Part shown: positions 13,887-20,168 of the stretch, in pieces
Numbering within the stretch: position 1 is the stretch's first letter
Layout of the letters: each line of letters starts with the position of its first letter
IMG/VR virus record: IMGVR_UViG_3300021438_000046
Span: 1 to 35,490 of that record
Length of the DNA: 35,490 nucleotides
Direction: 5' to 3' (one strand)
Source of the DNA: a virus
The notes under the pieces: generated by a model
What the model was told of the DNA's origin: nothing
The model's input: only the letters and a program-made list of their open reading frames with translations
The model's database searches: none
Made by a program: the position numbers and the translations under genes

Positions 13887-13954
13887 GTGGAAGGAGTGAA
13901 TCAATTATGCTATCATAGTTGCCAGAAGAGTCTCGCTCTGCTTTCTCCTTCCAC
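13887..13954 (+). promoter_or_regulatory. Inverted repeat overlapping a terminator loop; possible attenuator
   Basis: GTGGAAGGAG (13887-13896) is the perfect complement of CTCCTTCCAC (13945-13954). The second arm is the loop of the strong terminator at 13926-13974, so upstream RNA could pair with the terminator loop, as in an attenuator or pseudoknot. Between the arms lies TGCTATCAT (13908-13916), the same nonamer as the promoter candidate at 12501. If transcription starts there, the first arm is absent from the RNA. Confidence 0.4.
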
Positions 13955-13976
13955 GGAAAGAGCGGGGCTCTTTTGT
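13926..13976 (+). terminator. Strong rho-independent terminator
   Basis: AAGAGTCTCGCTCT (13926-13939) pairs with AGAGCGGGGCTCTT (13959-13972), a 14-bp stem with two G-T pairs, then TTTT-GTTT. The 19-base loop contains CTCCTTCCAC, which matches an upstream arm. It separates the HEXXH gene region from the accessory operon. Confidence 0.75.
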
Positions 13977-13980
13977 TTAA

Positions 13981-14170
13981 GGGCCAATCCGGCAACACCG
14001 ATCGGGGTGACCTCAGGATATTATGAGGATGAAGTACCGACCCACTACAGGCACATCTAACAGAGAGGACTAGAGTACGTTCCGTCACTCACAGATTACT
14101 AGCCTGAATCAACTGCAGAACAAGTAGCGTAAAGCTACTGCAGGAATGGCTAGTGAGGCTTGCATGAGTT
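13981..14170 (+). other. Structured leader, possible noncoding RNA or riboswitch-like element
   Basis: About 190 bases between a strong terminator and the Shine-Dalgarno box of the next gene. Stems visible by eye: CACC/GGTG (13996-14009), CCTCA/TGAGG (14011-14028), and a nested hairpin with outer ACTAGCC/GGCTAGT (14098-14104 with 14148-14154), middle CTGC/GCAG (14113 with 14140) and inner AGTAGC/GCTACT (14123-14139, loop GTAAA). It is GC-richer than its surroundings and has no convincing ORF. I recognise no known riboswitch or tRNA. Confidence 0.45.
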
Positions 14171-14182
14171 AGGAGTTAGAGT

Positions 14183-14446
14183 GTGGCTAGAGAATTAATA
14201 TATTATATAATAGGTATGAGCTTATTAGATGCTTGTAAGGAGACTAAAAGGGAAAGAGTGAATTTATTTGATATAGAAATTACAGATGAATTTATAGAAG
14301 TAGCCATTGCATGGGCTAAAGATGAGGTATCTACGGCACAAATTGGTAAGGCATTAAACCTACCAAGAACTAACTATATATTACCAGTACAACGAGCGTT
14401 GTTGAAAGTTTTTAAGCAATATATACAAACCCATGAGGCTAATTGA
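14183..14446 (+). CDS. Small HTH-like protein, first gene of accessory operon
   Basis: GTG start at 14183 with AGGAG (14171-14175) seven bases upstream; product 87 aa. An alternative start, ATG 14216, removes the hydrophobic lead MARELIYYIIG. The core (ITDEFIEVAIAWAKDEVSTAQ then IGKALNL) aligns with the 8759 product of the leftward operon, so the two are paralogues. The predicted fold is an HTH with an additional C-terminal helix. As first gene behind a structured leader it may regulate the accessory operon. The stop lies within the next gene (14-base overlap). Confidence 0.68.
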   Translation: MARELIYYIIGMSLLDACKETKRERVNLFDIEITDEFIEVAIAWAKDEVSTAQIGKALNLPRTNYILPVQRALLKVFKQYIQTHEAN

Positions 14447-15176
14447 TATTGTAAAAGCGCAACCTAAGTACGATGACTTTTATAAAGTTGTTGACAAAAG
14501 TGCTGATATTTTAGCCATGTTTAAGTCTGGCATGATGCCAATAGAAATCAGTAGAAAATTTGGTTGTTCAAGAGAAAGAATAAGACAAATCCTATTATTT
14601 AAATTCGGTGTAAAAGTTTCTGATTTTGATTTTAGAAAAAAAAGAGCAAAAATTCGGGCAGAACGGCGTTTAAAAAAGATGGACGAGAGATGTTTAAAAT
14701 TATTTGGTTGTACTTTTAATGAGCATAAAGAGCTTGTAAAACATAAAGGCAATCCAACCCGTGTATTTTCAGAATTAAAAAGAAATACTCGTTTCATGGG
14801 TGTTCCTATGAAAATGAATCTTTTTGAGTGGTGGACTTTATGGAAAGAATCAGGACACTGGGCAGAACATGGAGTACATAAAGGAGCTTATGCAATGGTA
14901 AGAATTGACAAGGATAAACCTTTTGAAAAAAATAACGTGCATATAGTTTCATTACAAGAAGTAATGAGCAAAAGAACACCAAGAAAAAAAGTTAAGTTTT
15001 GGTATATTAACAATAAACACTGGTACCGATATACAAACAAAAAAGGGATTAGAGTAGAGAGACGTATTTATAGCAAACAGCTATATGTTATGGGTAAATA
15101 TATTAAAACATTTAAAACTATAGAAGAGTGCATGGAAAAAGCAAGAGAAATACTAGGGGATAAATTTACTGAATAA
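14433..15176 (+). CDS. HTH protein with HNH-like C-terminal region
   Basis: A 247-aa basic protein. Residues about 20-60 contain an HTH (MMPIEISRKFGCSRERIRQIL), close to the sigma-70 region 4 or NUMOD type. A very basic region follows (KKRAKIRAERRLKKMDER). Residues about 135-180 have WTLWKESGHWAEHGVHKGAYA and VRIDKDKPFEKNNVHIVSLQE. The pattern R-D-x-KP-(F/Y)-x-x-x-NV is typical of phage proteins grouped with HNH or homing endonucleases. The C-terminal part resembles an AP2-like or repeat DNA-binding tail (WYINNKHWYRYTNKKGIRV). A DNA-binding nuclease is likely, but the metal site is not clear. Confidence 0.6.
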   Translation: MRLIDIVKAQPKYDDFYKVVDKSADILAMFKSGMMPIEISRKFGCSRERIRQILLFKFGVKVSDFDFRKKRAKIRAERRLKKMDERCLKLFGCTFNEHKELVKHKGNPTRVFSELKRNTRFMGVPMKMNLFEWWTLWKESGHWAEHGVHKGAYAMVRIDKDKPFEKNNVHIVSLQEVMSKRTPRKKVKFWYINNKHWYRYTNKKGIRVERRIYSKQLYVMGKYIKTFKTIEECMEKAREILGDKFTE

Positions 15177-15178
15177 TT

Positions 15179-15304
15179 ATGACAAATAAACTATACCCAC
15201 ACACAATCCTTGCTACAGATGATACCTGGGAACAATTTATAAAGAAGAAAGAAGAGTCTGGATTGACATGGAACCAATTTATACAGGAGCTATTAAACAA
15301 ATAG
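15179..15304 (+). CDS. Small ribbon-helix-helix-like protein (41 aa)
   Basis: A 41-aa protein starting at TAATTATG after the previous stop: LYPHTILATDDTWEQFIKKK, then EESGLTWNQFIQELLNK. A strand followed by two helices, with the turn ESGLTWNQF, is the layout of a ribbon-helix-helix DNA-binding protein, although short. The ending LLNK-stop followed by AGTATG is repeated at 15572-15585, where only a remnant frame remains. Likely a small regulator. Confidence 0.5.
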   Translation: MTNKLYPHTILATDDTWEQFIKKKEESGLTWNQFIQELLNK

Positions 15305-15307
15305 AGT

Positions 15308-15517
15308 ATGGAAAGATTCCACATAGGCTTAAAGTATGAGTATTGTCCGAATGGTAATTATTGGAGCGAGATCTCTGGAATGTTCGACACAAGGATTTAT
15401 CTTTATTGTGATTGTAATAAATGTGGCGAAAAGGTTTATGAATTAAAACCAATAGATGTAACTAAAAAAGTAAGTCCGGATGTTATTAAAAGCCGCAAGG
15501 AATGGTTAAAACTATAA
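15308..15517 (+). CDS. Hypothetical Cys-containing protein
   Basis: A 69-aa protein, three bases after the previous stop. It contains YCPNGNYW and CDCNKCGEKVYEL, four Cys that could form one zinc ribbon. The C-terminus is basic (KSRKEWLKL). There is no recognised family. Start context GAGTATG. Confidence 0.6.
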   Translation: MERFHIGLKYEYCPNGNYWSEISGMFDTRIYLYCDCNKCGEKVYELKPIDVTKKVSPDVIKSRKEWLKL

Positions 15518-15547
15518 GAAATAAGATTAAATATAAATACTAAAAAT

Positions 15548-15580
15548 ATGATTGAGGTAGAAAAATTATTAAATAAATAG
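15548..15580 (+). pseudogene. Remnant of a duplicated 3' end (10 codons)
   Basis: A 10-codon frame (MIEVEKLLNK) ends with the same TTAAA(C/T)AAATAGAGTATG junction that follows the ribbon-helix-helix-like gene at 15304. The rest of that gene is absent. The most likely reading is that a gene-plus-junction duplicated and one copy was lost down to its last codons. Confidence 0.35.
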
Positions 15581-15583
15581 AGT

Positions 15584-15895
15584 ATGTTCAAAAAGTTATT
15601 TGATCTGTTTAGCAAACCGGAGAATGTATATGAAAAGCCGATTGAGGCAGAGAAGCCAGTTAGACCACCTAAACCAGAAGAGAAGTACCAATCTTGGTGT
15701 GGGGAAGAGTTTGATTATAAATGGAGTTCGTTTTACGAGTTATGGCAGCCATTAGAATATTATGCACATAGTAAAAAATTACATGAAACAAAAGATGATA
15801 AAAATGGTATTTGGTATATTTGTAGTGGTAAGAAAGTAAAACATTATGAAAAAAGCCATAAGGATGACTGGAAAAAATACAAGACAATAAAATAA
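15584..15895 (+). CDS. Hypothetical protein
   Basis: A 103-aa protein. The first 45 residues are a Lys/Pro/Glu linker (EKPIEAEKPVRPPKPEEK); the remainder is rich in Trp and Tyr (YQSWCGEEFDYKWSSFYELW). No family is recognised. The stop overlaps the start of the next gene (TAATG). Confidence 0.6.
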   Translation: MFKKLFDLFSKPENVYEKPIEAEKPVRPPKPEEKYQSWCGEEFDYKWSSFYELWQPLEYYAHSKKLHETKDDKNGIWYICSGKKVKHYEKSHKDDWKKYKTIK

Positions 15896-16137
15896 TGCAA
15901 TACAGAGTATCAGCAATCAAAACACAATGGTTTACAGATGACCTAGACCATGCAAAAGAGATGGCAAGGAAAGAGGTCAATGACAATGAAGGATGGGCGA
16001 AGGTAGAAGAATATACACCCGGTCAGATGAAAAACTACCCTAGTCAACAAGTGTTTATCTGTACGTTCTATGATGGGAAGTACGATGAATCAGATAGTGT
16101 GCTAGATATTAAACAACCAAAAAGACCAAAAGTATGA
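15895..16137 (+). CDS. Hypothetical protein
   Basis: An 80-aa acidic protein. Its opening (MQYRVSAIKTQWFTDDLDHA, then KEMARKEV) with a repeated strand and a helix suggests a small alpha/beta fold. It is linked by overlapping stop-start codons on both sides, so it is certainly read in an operon. Function unknown. Confidence 0.65.
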   Translation: MQYRVSAIKTQWFTDDLDHAKEMARKEVNDNEGWAKVEEYTPGQMKNYPSQQVFICTFYDGKYDESDSVLDIKQPKRPKV

Positions 16138-16301
16138 AATGTAGGCACCAATTCTTTGAGGTACAAAAAGCTAAAAGAGATGTAGGAGATATAGAAATAT
16201 TAGGAGTAAAGCTGCAAACAGAGTACGGGGTAATGGTTGTTTGTGCTTTATGTGGGGAGAAGCGATTACTTTGGAGCGAGTCTGAATATGAAAAAGTATA
16301 G
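16134..16301 (+). CDS. Small zinc-finger-like protein (55 aa)
   Basis: A 55-aa protein beginning MKCRHQFFEVQKAK and containing VVCALCGEKRLLW. Cys3/His5 and the CxxC pair could form one zinc site. The start overlaps the previous stop (ATGA). The last 14 bases overlap the next gene. This coding frame is shorter than usual search limits but is supported by overlaps at both ends. Confidence 0.55.
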   Translation: MKCRHQFFEVQKAKRDVGDIEILGVKLQTEYGVMVVCALCGEKRLLWSESEYEKV

Positions 16302-16428
16302 ATTCTACTTTACAGTAAACGATAACCAAGAATGGTTTATTGATAGAGTAGAAACATGGGATGGTATGCAGTATATTGAGGATGAGGATATGAATATTAA
16401 GTGGAAGAATAAGAAAATAAGTTTATGA
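16288..16428 (+). CDS. Hypothetical protein (46 aa)
   Basis: A 46-aa protein, starting at ATG 16288 (MKKYRFYFTVNDNQEW). An upstream in-frame ATG at 16237 lies deep in the previous gene and is unlikely. The sequence is strand-rich and acidic (DRVETWDGMQYIEDED). It has a stop-start overlap with the next gene. Confidence 0.5.
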   Translation: MKKYRFYFTVNDNQEWFIDRVETWDGMQYIEDEDMNIKWKNKKISL

Positions 16429-16673
16429 AGTCAAAAGAATTACTACTTAGTAAGTACCTTGAAAATATGAGATTTAAATTCCCTGTTGAAGAAGCAAATT
16501 TGGAAATCTTTATTGAAACTGGGTACTTTAATGACTCGGATGGTATTTTTTATGAGGTATCTATAAAAGATACAGACGATGATATAAACGTATCCGGCGT
16601 TTTTAACAAGGATATGATAAAAGAACTAATAATATTTTTGCAGTTTGCCATAGCATTAGAAGATGCAGAGTAA
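16425..16673 (+). CDS. Hypothetical protein
   Basis: An 82-aa acidic protein (about a quarter Asp+Glu), with IFIETGYFNDSDGIFYEVSI and a C-terminal helix (KELIIFLQFAIALEDAE). It starts inside the previous stop (ATGA). Small acidic proteins in such operons are sometimes DNA mimics that block host enzymes, but nothing specific supports that here. Confidence 0.6.
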   Translation: MKSKELLLSKYLENMRFKFPVEEANLEIFIETGYFNDSDGIFYEVSIKDTDDDINVSGVFNKDMIKELIIFLQFAIALEDAE

Positions 16674-16691
16674 ACCTATACATTCCAACCC

Positions 16692-16892
16692 ATGAAACCA
16701 GCAGAAACATTATATTTTTCTAAACAAACCTATACAAAATCTATGATTAAAGGCCAATCGTCAATTGAGAATTTACAAGTACAGGAGAATGTTCGTGATG
16801 TGCTACGTGCAATTGTTACTCATTTTAAGGAAGAGGGATTTGATGAATATAAGATTGAGATGGATAATGGGACGCTAACTTTTACTAAGTAG
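16692..16892 (+). CDS. Hypothetical protein (66 aa)
   Basis: A 66-aa protein: a short basic start, then LQVQENVRDVLRAIVTHFKE and DEYKIEMDNGTLTFTK. The layout of helix then beta hairpin is compact and folded-looking. No family is recognised. The short gap (18 bp) upstream contains no clear promoter. Confidence 0.58.
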   Translation: MKPAETLYFSKQTYTKSMIKGQSSIENLQVQENVRDVLRAIVTHFKEEGFDEYKIEMDNGTLTFTK

Positions 16893-16894
16893 GT

Positions 16895-17086
16895 ATGAAA
16901 AATGGAAACTATAAAAGACTACTATGTACTGTACTAAATCATAAAGTAGGGTACAGACAATATACGATAAAAAGAACAAAGTCAGACATACTGGAGTGTT
17001 ACTGTTTACGCTGTTACTTTACATTTTTTATACACGATAAAAATTATATTACTGGGGGAATAACTATAACCCATAACAACAAATAG
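16895..17086 (+). CDS. Small Cys-rich protein (63 aa)
   Basis: A 63-aa basic protein with LCTVLNHKVGYRQYTI, then ECYCLRCYFTFFIHDK. The paired Cys and His can bind zinc. The pattern (C-x5-H ... CxxC) is like the many other small metal-binding proteins of this phage. It starts at GGTATG, two bases after the previous stop. Confidence 0.58.
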   Translation: MKNGNYKRLLCTVLNHKVGYRQYTIKRTKSDILECYCLRCYFTFFIHDKNYITGGITITHNNK

Positions 17087-17087
17087 T

Positions 17088-17306
17088 ATGAACAAGAAAC
17101 TAAACGAAGCAAAACGGAGATTATTTAAGCAGATGATTAGTGCAGATCATGTAGAGCTGAATGAGCATGTAGATGATTTTATGCGAGAGGTTGTCAGCAT
17201 ATTTATTCAAGAGTTATCAGAGAATAAGCTCAAGGATAATGAATATGCAGAGGCTATTGATGAGTATGTGCAAGATATTGCAGAAGAATTTTTAAAAAAT
17301 ATATGA
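17088..17306 (+). CDS. Hypothetical helical protein (72 aa)
   Basis: A 72-aa, highly acidic, all-helical protein (VELNEHVDDFMREVVSIFIQ, then YAEAIDEYVQDIAEEFLKN). One base after the previous stop; its stop overlaps the next start. It could be a protein-interaction or inhibitor protein; there is no match I can name. Confidence 0.58.
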   Translation: MNKKLNEAKRRLFKQMISADHVELNEHVDDFMREVVSIFIQELSENKLKDNEYAEAIDEYVQDIAEEFLKNI

Positions 17307-17629
17307 AAAGACACGATTTATTTTTATCTATAGACCAATTTGTCAATTATGTTTCAAATGAGTGTAGCGAGTTCCATGAGGATAATACTGTTTCTTTTAA
17401 AAAACAGTATATTAAAGATTATATTAACGATCTTATCATTCAGGCCCGCCAAGATAAAGCAGAAAATATATTAAAATGTATAGAGTCAAAATTGCCTGTT
17501 TCTCATGCTGAAGTTCGTGATGGGGCTTGGATGGTTGACCAAGAAGAAATAGTTAAAGAAATTCGTAAATATTATGGGGAAAAAGAAAGCGACAACAGTA
17601 AAAAGATTTCAAGTATTACAGCGGGATAA
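17303..17629 (+). CDS. Hypothetical protein
   Basis: A 108-aa protein, mostly helical: LFLSIDQFVNYVSNECSEF, then YIKDYINDLIIQARQDKAEN. The last 56 bases overlap the HNH gene in another frame. Such a long overlap is unusual here and suggests that the HNH gene was inserted or that the 3' end of this gene extended into it. Confidence 0.58.
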   Translation: MKRHDLFLSIDQFVNYVSNECSEFHEDNTVSFKKQYIKDYINDLIIQARQDKAENILKCIESKLPVSHAEVRDGAWMVDQEEIVKEIRKYYGEKESDNSKKISSITAG

Positions 17630-17822
17630 CTTTCGTTGTGTATATTGTGGAATTACTAGCAAACAAACGCATCTAACTGTAGATCATATTTTACCGCAGT
17701 CTAAGGGCGGGAAAAATACTATCGAGAATATGATTACTTCCTGTTCACAATGTAATAGGGGAAAAGGAAGTTTAGAATTAACAAATGAACAATTAAAATA
17801 TGTTCGTGAAAAGAATATATGA
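17574..17822 (+). CDS. HNH endonuclease
   Basis: An 82-aa protein with the complete HNH fold: FQVLQRDNFRCVYCG, then HLTVDHILPQSKGGKNTIEN, then SCSQCNRGKG. C22/C25 and C57/C60 hold the structural zinc, D37-H38 supply the catalytic histidine, and N48 or N52 the asparagine. HNH nucleases of this size may act in packaging when next to terminase, as restriction-like nickases, or as selfish elements. Here it lies about 2.6 kb before terminase and overlaps the previous gene by 56 bases, so a selfish or host-degrading role is equally possible. Confidence 0.88.
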   Translation: MGKKKATTVKRFQVLQRDNFRCVYCGITSKQTHLTVDHILPQSKGGKNTIENMITSCSQCNRGKGSLELTNEQLKYVREKNI

Positions 17823-18175
17823 AAAGAAACATTACACTTGAACAACTAAGCAGCCTGTCAGAGTTTGGCAGAGAAAACCTATGGCGATACTTTGAACCAA
17901 TTTTTACAAAGGAGCTAGGTGCAATGACACCAGAGGAACAAAAGAAAATGGGCAATATCATGATGGGCAAGGTTATCCCACTACTGGATATTCCAACTAT
18001 GATTGAGTATTTATCTACCAACAGCACTGTAAAAATGGAGCAATGGAATGATGAATATAAATATTGGCGTGTTGGTCTGAATTGGTTTAGCGAGGATGAT
18101 TACTGTTATGTTGTAGAAAAGAAAGAGTTGTGCGATGCATTATGGGAATTAGTGAAAGAATTACTAGAGGATTGA
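17819..18175 (+). CDS. Hypothetical protein
   Basis: A 118-aa acidic protein. It has an N-terminal helical part (LEQLSSLSEFGRENLWRYF), a Met/Lys-rich centre (EEQKKMGNIMMGKVIPLLD) and a C-terminus YCYVVEKKELCDALWELVKE. A SSLSEFGR opening with a Trp/Tyr-rich end is seen in phage proteins of unknown role. Start and stop are coupled to neighbours. Confidence 0.6.
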   Translation: MKRNITLEQLSSLSEFGRENLWRYFEPIFTKELGAMTPEEQKKMGNIMMGKVIPLLDIPTMIEYLSTNSTVKMEQWNDEYKYWRVGLNWFSEDDYCYVVEKKELCDALWELVKELLED

Positions 18176-18176
18176 T

Positions 18177-18317
18177 GTGACACTAAACCGGCCCCCAAAA
18201 GTTTTTCTTCCTCTTCTTGCTGAAATAAAACTTAAACATAAGGCAAAATATACAAAATGTGTATGTTCATTGTGTACAAAAGGAAAAAAATCGCTTTTAT
18301 ATAATAAAAAGGTATGA
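18177..18317 (+). CDS. Possible small Cys-motif protein (46 aa, GTG start)
   Basis: A frame starting with GTG one base after the previous stop and ending in an ATGA overlap with the next ATG. It encodes 46 aa with LNRPPKVFLPLLAEIKLKHK and a CVCSLC motif near residues 28-33. It fills what would otherwise be the longest gap in this operon, with coupled ends on both sides. There is no ATG, and an ATG-TGA just upstream is unusable. A real zinc-binding microprotein is likely. Confidence 0.45.
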   Translation: MTLNRPPKVFLPLLAEIKLKHKAKYTKCVCSLCTKGKKSLLYNKKV

Positions 18318-18889
18318 CAAAGGAACAACTTGACCATATCCTTCTAGCTTCGAATAGGACACTAAAGCAGATTATTGACATGTCCTATAGAGAGTTTGTG
18401 ACGTATGGTGGCGAGCTTGTTAGTAAGGGTAGGTGGTCTATGAAGGAGTTTGCAGCAGCCCAGAAGATCAAAGAAAAGTATAATCCTATCAAGTCTAAGC
18501 CGGCAGAACCACAAGTAGAGATGGTAAACGTGGCAGAAGAAGCCGCAAGAGTATTCACTAAACCGCACGTAGACGCTCAAAACTCGCTTATAGAAGGTTC
18601 TGATGGTGAAAAGGTACAAGACAGCGGTATAGATCGTGCAAGGGCATATATCGCTAAGAAGGCAGATAGTAAAGTACAGTTTGTTTTCGAGATACTATCT
18701 GATGGCAGACCACACCATAAACGTGATATATTCCAGACAATGAGAGATAAGGGATGGACAGATGAGCATGATCTTAGGAAATATGTGAGTGATATACGAG
18801 ACTACCTAGCGTTTGCAGCATCTCATTACGAGATACCAGACTGTCCGCCAGGTAAACCAGCTATTTATCAATTAAGATTAAGGAAATGA
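18314..18889 (+). CDS. Hypothetical protein with C-terminal winged-helix-like domain
   Basis: A 191-aa protein. The N-terminal 50 residues are helical (LDHILLASNRTLKQIIDMS). A linker rich in Pro/Glu/Val follows. Residues about 115-191 (VQFVFEILSDGRPHHKRDIF, then TDEHDLRKYVSDIRDYLAFA) look like a winged helix: helix, wing, PHHKRDI recognition region, helix. A DNA-binding adaptor or replication-related role is conceivable. It is the largest unknown of this operon apart from the 14433 gene. Confidence 0.62.
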   Translation: MTKEQLDHILLASNRTLKQIIDMSYREFVTYGGELVSKGRWSMKEFAAAQKIKEKYNPIKSKPAEPQVEMVNVAEEAARVFTKPHVDAQNSLIEGSDGEKVQDSGIDRARAYIAKKADSKVQFVFEILSDGRPHHKRDIFQTMRDKGWTDEHDLRKYVSDIRDYLAFAASHYEIPDCPPGKPAIYQLRLRK

Positions 18890-19056
18890 AAAAGCCAACA
18901 TTGTTACAAAGAATCCTTAGACCATTCCATTGGCAGGAGATACTACGAGTGTGCAGCTATGTCTTTATTGATGAGTTTAAAAAGCTAAATAAGGATATGA
19001 AAGCTATGGAGAAACGGATTAAAGACTTGGAAAGTCAGATTAAATTGATGCGATAA
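18886..19056 (+). CDS. Small protein with C-terminal coil (56 aa)
   Basis: A 56-aa protein. Its second half is a charged amphipathic helix with heptads (FKKLNKDMKAMEKRIKDLES). The first half contains the basic and hydrophobic segment LLQRILRPFHWQEILRVCSY, which could be a membrane-facing helix. It is coupled by ATGA to the previous gene and followed by TAATATG. It lies close to the endolysin and might be a lysis accessory (spanin-like or holin-like), unproven. Confidence 0.5.
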   Translation: MKKPTLLQRILRPFHWQEILRVCSYVFIDEFKKLNKDMKAMEKRIKDLESQIKLMR

Positions 19057-19057
19057 T

Positions 19058-19150
19058 ATGCCAGATAAACCGCCACATGATGGATGCTATTGCAGGGATT
19101 GCAAGCCATATTGGGTAAAGGTGGTTGAAAGCTGGAAGAAAAAGAAGTAA
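19058..19150 (+). CDS. Very small zinc-knuckle protein (30 aa)
   Basis: A 30-aa protein with CYCRDCKPYW, three Cys within six residues, plus a His five residues earlier (PPHDGC). This could bind one zinc as a knuckle. TAATATG start, one base behind the previous stop. Ends in KKKK. Confidence 0.42.
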   Translation: MPDKPPHDGCYCRDCKPYWVKVVESWKKKK

Positions 19151-19159
19151 ACTATTGCT

Positions 19160-19894
19160 ATGACAAATGACGAATATATCTCCGGTCTTTATAATACAAT
19201 GCAGCCACTAGCTATTTCATTCCTTGATGCAGCTAATAAAGAAGGCTTTAATCTACGTATTACCGCAGGATTTAGGACGTTTGAGGAACAAGATGCCTTA
19301 TATGCCAAAGGTCGTACAGAACCAGGACCTATTGTTACAAATGCAAAGGGTGGAGAATCGTTCCATAACTTTGGCCTAGCAATCGATGTTGTTGATACTC
19401 AAAACGGCTACCAGATTGACTGGGATAAGCTAGGGAGTATCGGAGAGTCTGTAGGACTAGAGCATGGAGACCGTGGGTATACAGATCGTCCACACTTTCA
19501 ATATCGTGGCGGGCTTACTCTCGAACAAGTGCAGGCAGGAGAAAGGCCAGGAGAATATCAGCCACAAGAACCGGGTAATAAACCAACAGAAAAACATATG
19601 TCATTGTATGATTCACAGTATTTAGTCTATGTCCCTAAGAATGCAGGTACTTCTTTTGAGTATTATGTAATTAAACGACATGGAACAGACCCACTTGAAA
19701 CAGCGCACAAGGTAGCTAAGAAGCATTACCATAGCGTTATTGCATTGTTTAAAGACCAGCCAAACGGTATTTGCTTGATGAAACGCAAGGCACAACAGGG
19801 TGTAGATCATTACCTTGAAGGGCTTACACAAGGGCCAGGGTATAGACCAAATGCTGAATTTGAAAAGCACGGAGACTTAGCAAGAATGATTTGA
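19160..19894 (+). CDS. Endolysin, peptidase M15 (VanY-type D,D- or L,D-carboxypeptidase/endopeptidase)
   Basis: A 244-aa protein. Residues about 10-120 are a peptidase M15 domain: LRITAGFRTFEEQDALYAKG, SFHNFGLAIDV (H69 and D76 bind zinc) and DRPHFQY (H112 third ligand, D109 probable catalytic acid). This is the catalytic part of lysins such as Ply500, which cut the peptide of peptidoglycan. Residues about 140-244 form a separate C-terminal domain, probably for wall binding, not recognised. A Pro/Glu linker lies between (PGEYQPQEPGNKPTEKH). No signal peptide is seen, so a holin is needed; the best candidates are far away at 7336 and 7520. Confidence 0.9.
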   Translation: MTNDEYISGLYNTMQPLAISFLDAANKEGFNLRITAGFRTFEEQDALYAKGRTEPGPIVTNAKGGESFHNFGLAIDVVDTQNGYQIDWDKLGSIGESVGLEHGDRGYTDRPHFQYRGGLTLEQVQAGERPGEYQPQEPGNKPTEKHMSLYDSQYLVYVPKNAGTSFEYYVIKRHGTDPLETAHKVAKKHYHSVIALFKDQPNGICLMKRKAQQGVDHYLEGLTQGPGYRPNAEFEKHGDLARMI

Positions 19895-19897
19895 GAT

Positions 19898-19993
19898 ATG
19901 TGTGATGTAGTAGGCACATGTGAGCGTGGTTGTGAAAATGAGGACGAACATGATGAAACAATGCAGGGAGGAATTAGTCAGAGTATACGGTAA
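19898..19993 (+). CDS. Possible tiny Cys-rich protein (31 aa)
   Basis: A 31-aa frame with MCDVVGTCERGCENEDEHDE: three Cys and an acidic stretch. It starts four bases after the endolysin stop. It overlaps the next frame from 19920 or 19950, so at most one of the two starts at 19898-19950 is strongly used. Coding is plausible because of its position but not certain. Confidence 0.3.
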   Translation: MCDVVGTCERGCENEDEHDETMQGGISQSIR

Positions 19994-20150
19994 GTATTGG
20001 GTTATCCGGAAGTGTTGTGGAGTGAAGACATTGCATAGAGTCTATTTCTGGCATATACTGTCCGCAATAAAAAAGTTGCATAAGCATAACTATCCTTTAT
20101 GGCCTATGCATACTTTGCCAGACTATAAGATAGGAAGACCATGGAAGTAA
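19920..20150 (+). CDS. Hypothetical basic protein
   Basis: The frame is open from a GTG at 19920 (76 aa). Internal ATGs at 19938 and 19950 give 70 or 66 aa, and the last is the most natural because the sequence then begins MKQCREELVRVYGKYW. The product is basic and aromatic (VYFWHILSAIKKLHKHNYPL), possibly nucleic-acid binding. It is the last gene before terminase. No family is recognised. Confidence 0.5.
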   Translation: MSVVVKMRTNMMKQCREELVRVYGKYWVIRKCCGVKTLHRVYFWHILSAIKKLHKHNYPLWPMHTLPDYKIGRPWK

Positions 20151-20168
20151 ATTGATTGTTATATTTAT

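Noticed and set aside
13845-14088. Short frames on both strands across the terminator and leader region.
   Set aside because: They run through terminator stems and have no start signal; the region is better read as RNA structure.
13981-14170. tRNA gene in the structured leader.
   Set aside because: The stems do not form an acceptor plus three arms, and no T-loop or anticodon arm sequence is present. No tRNA is visible elsewhere in the window either.
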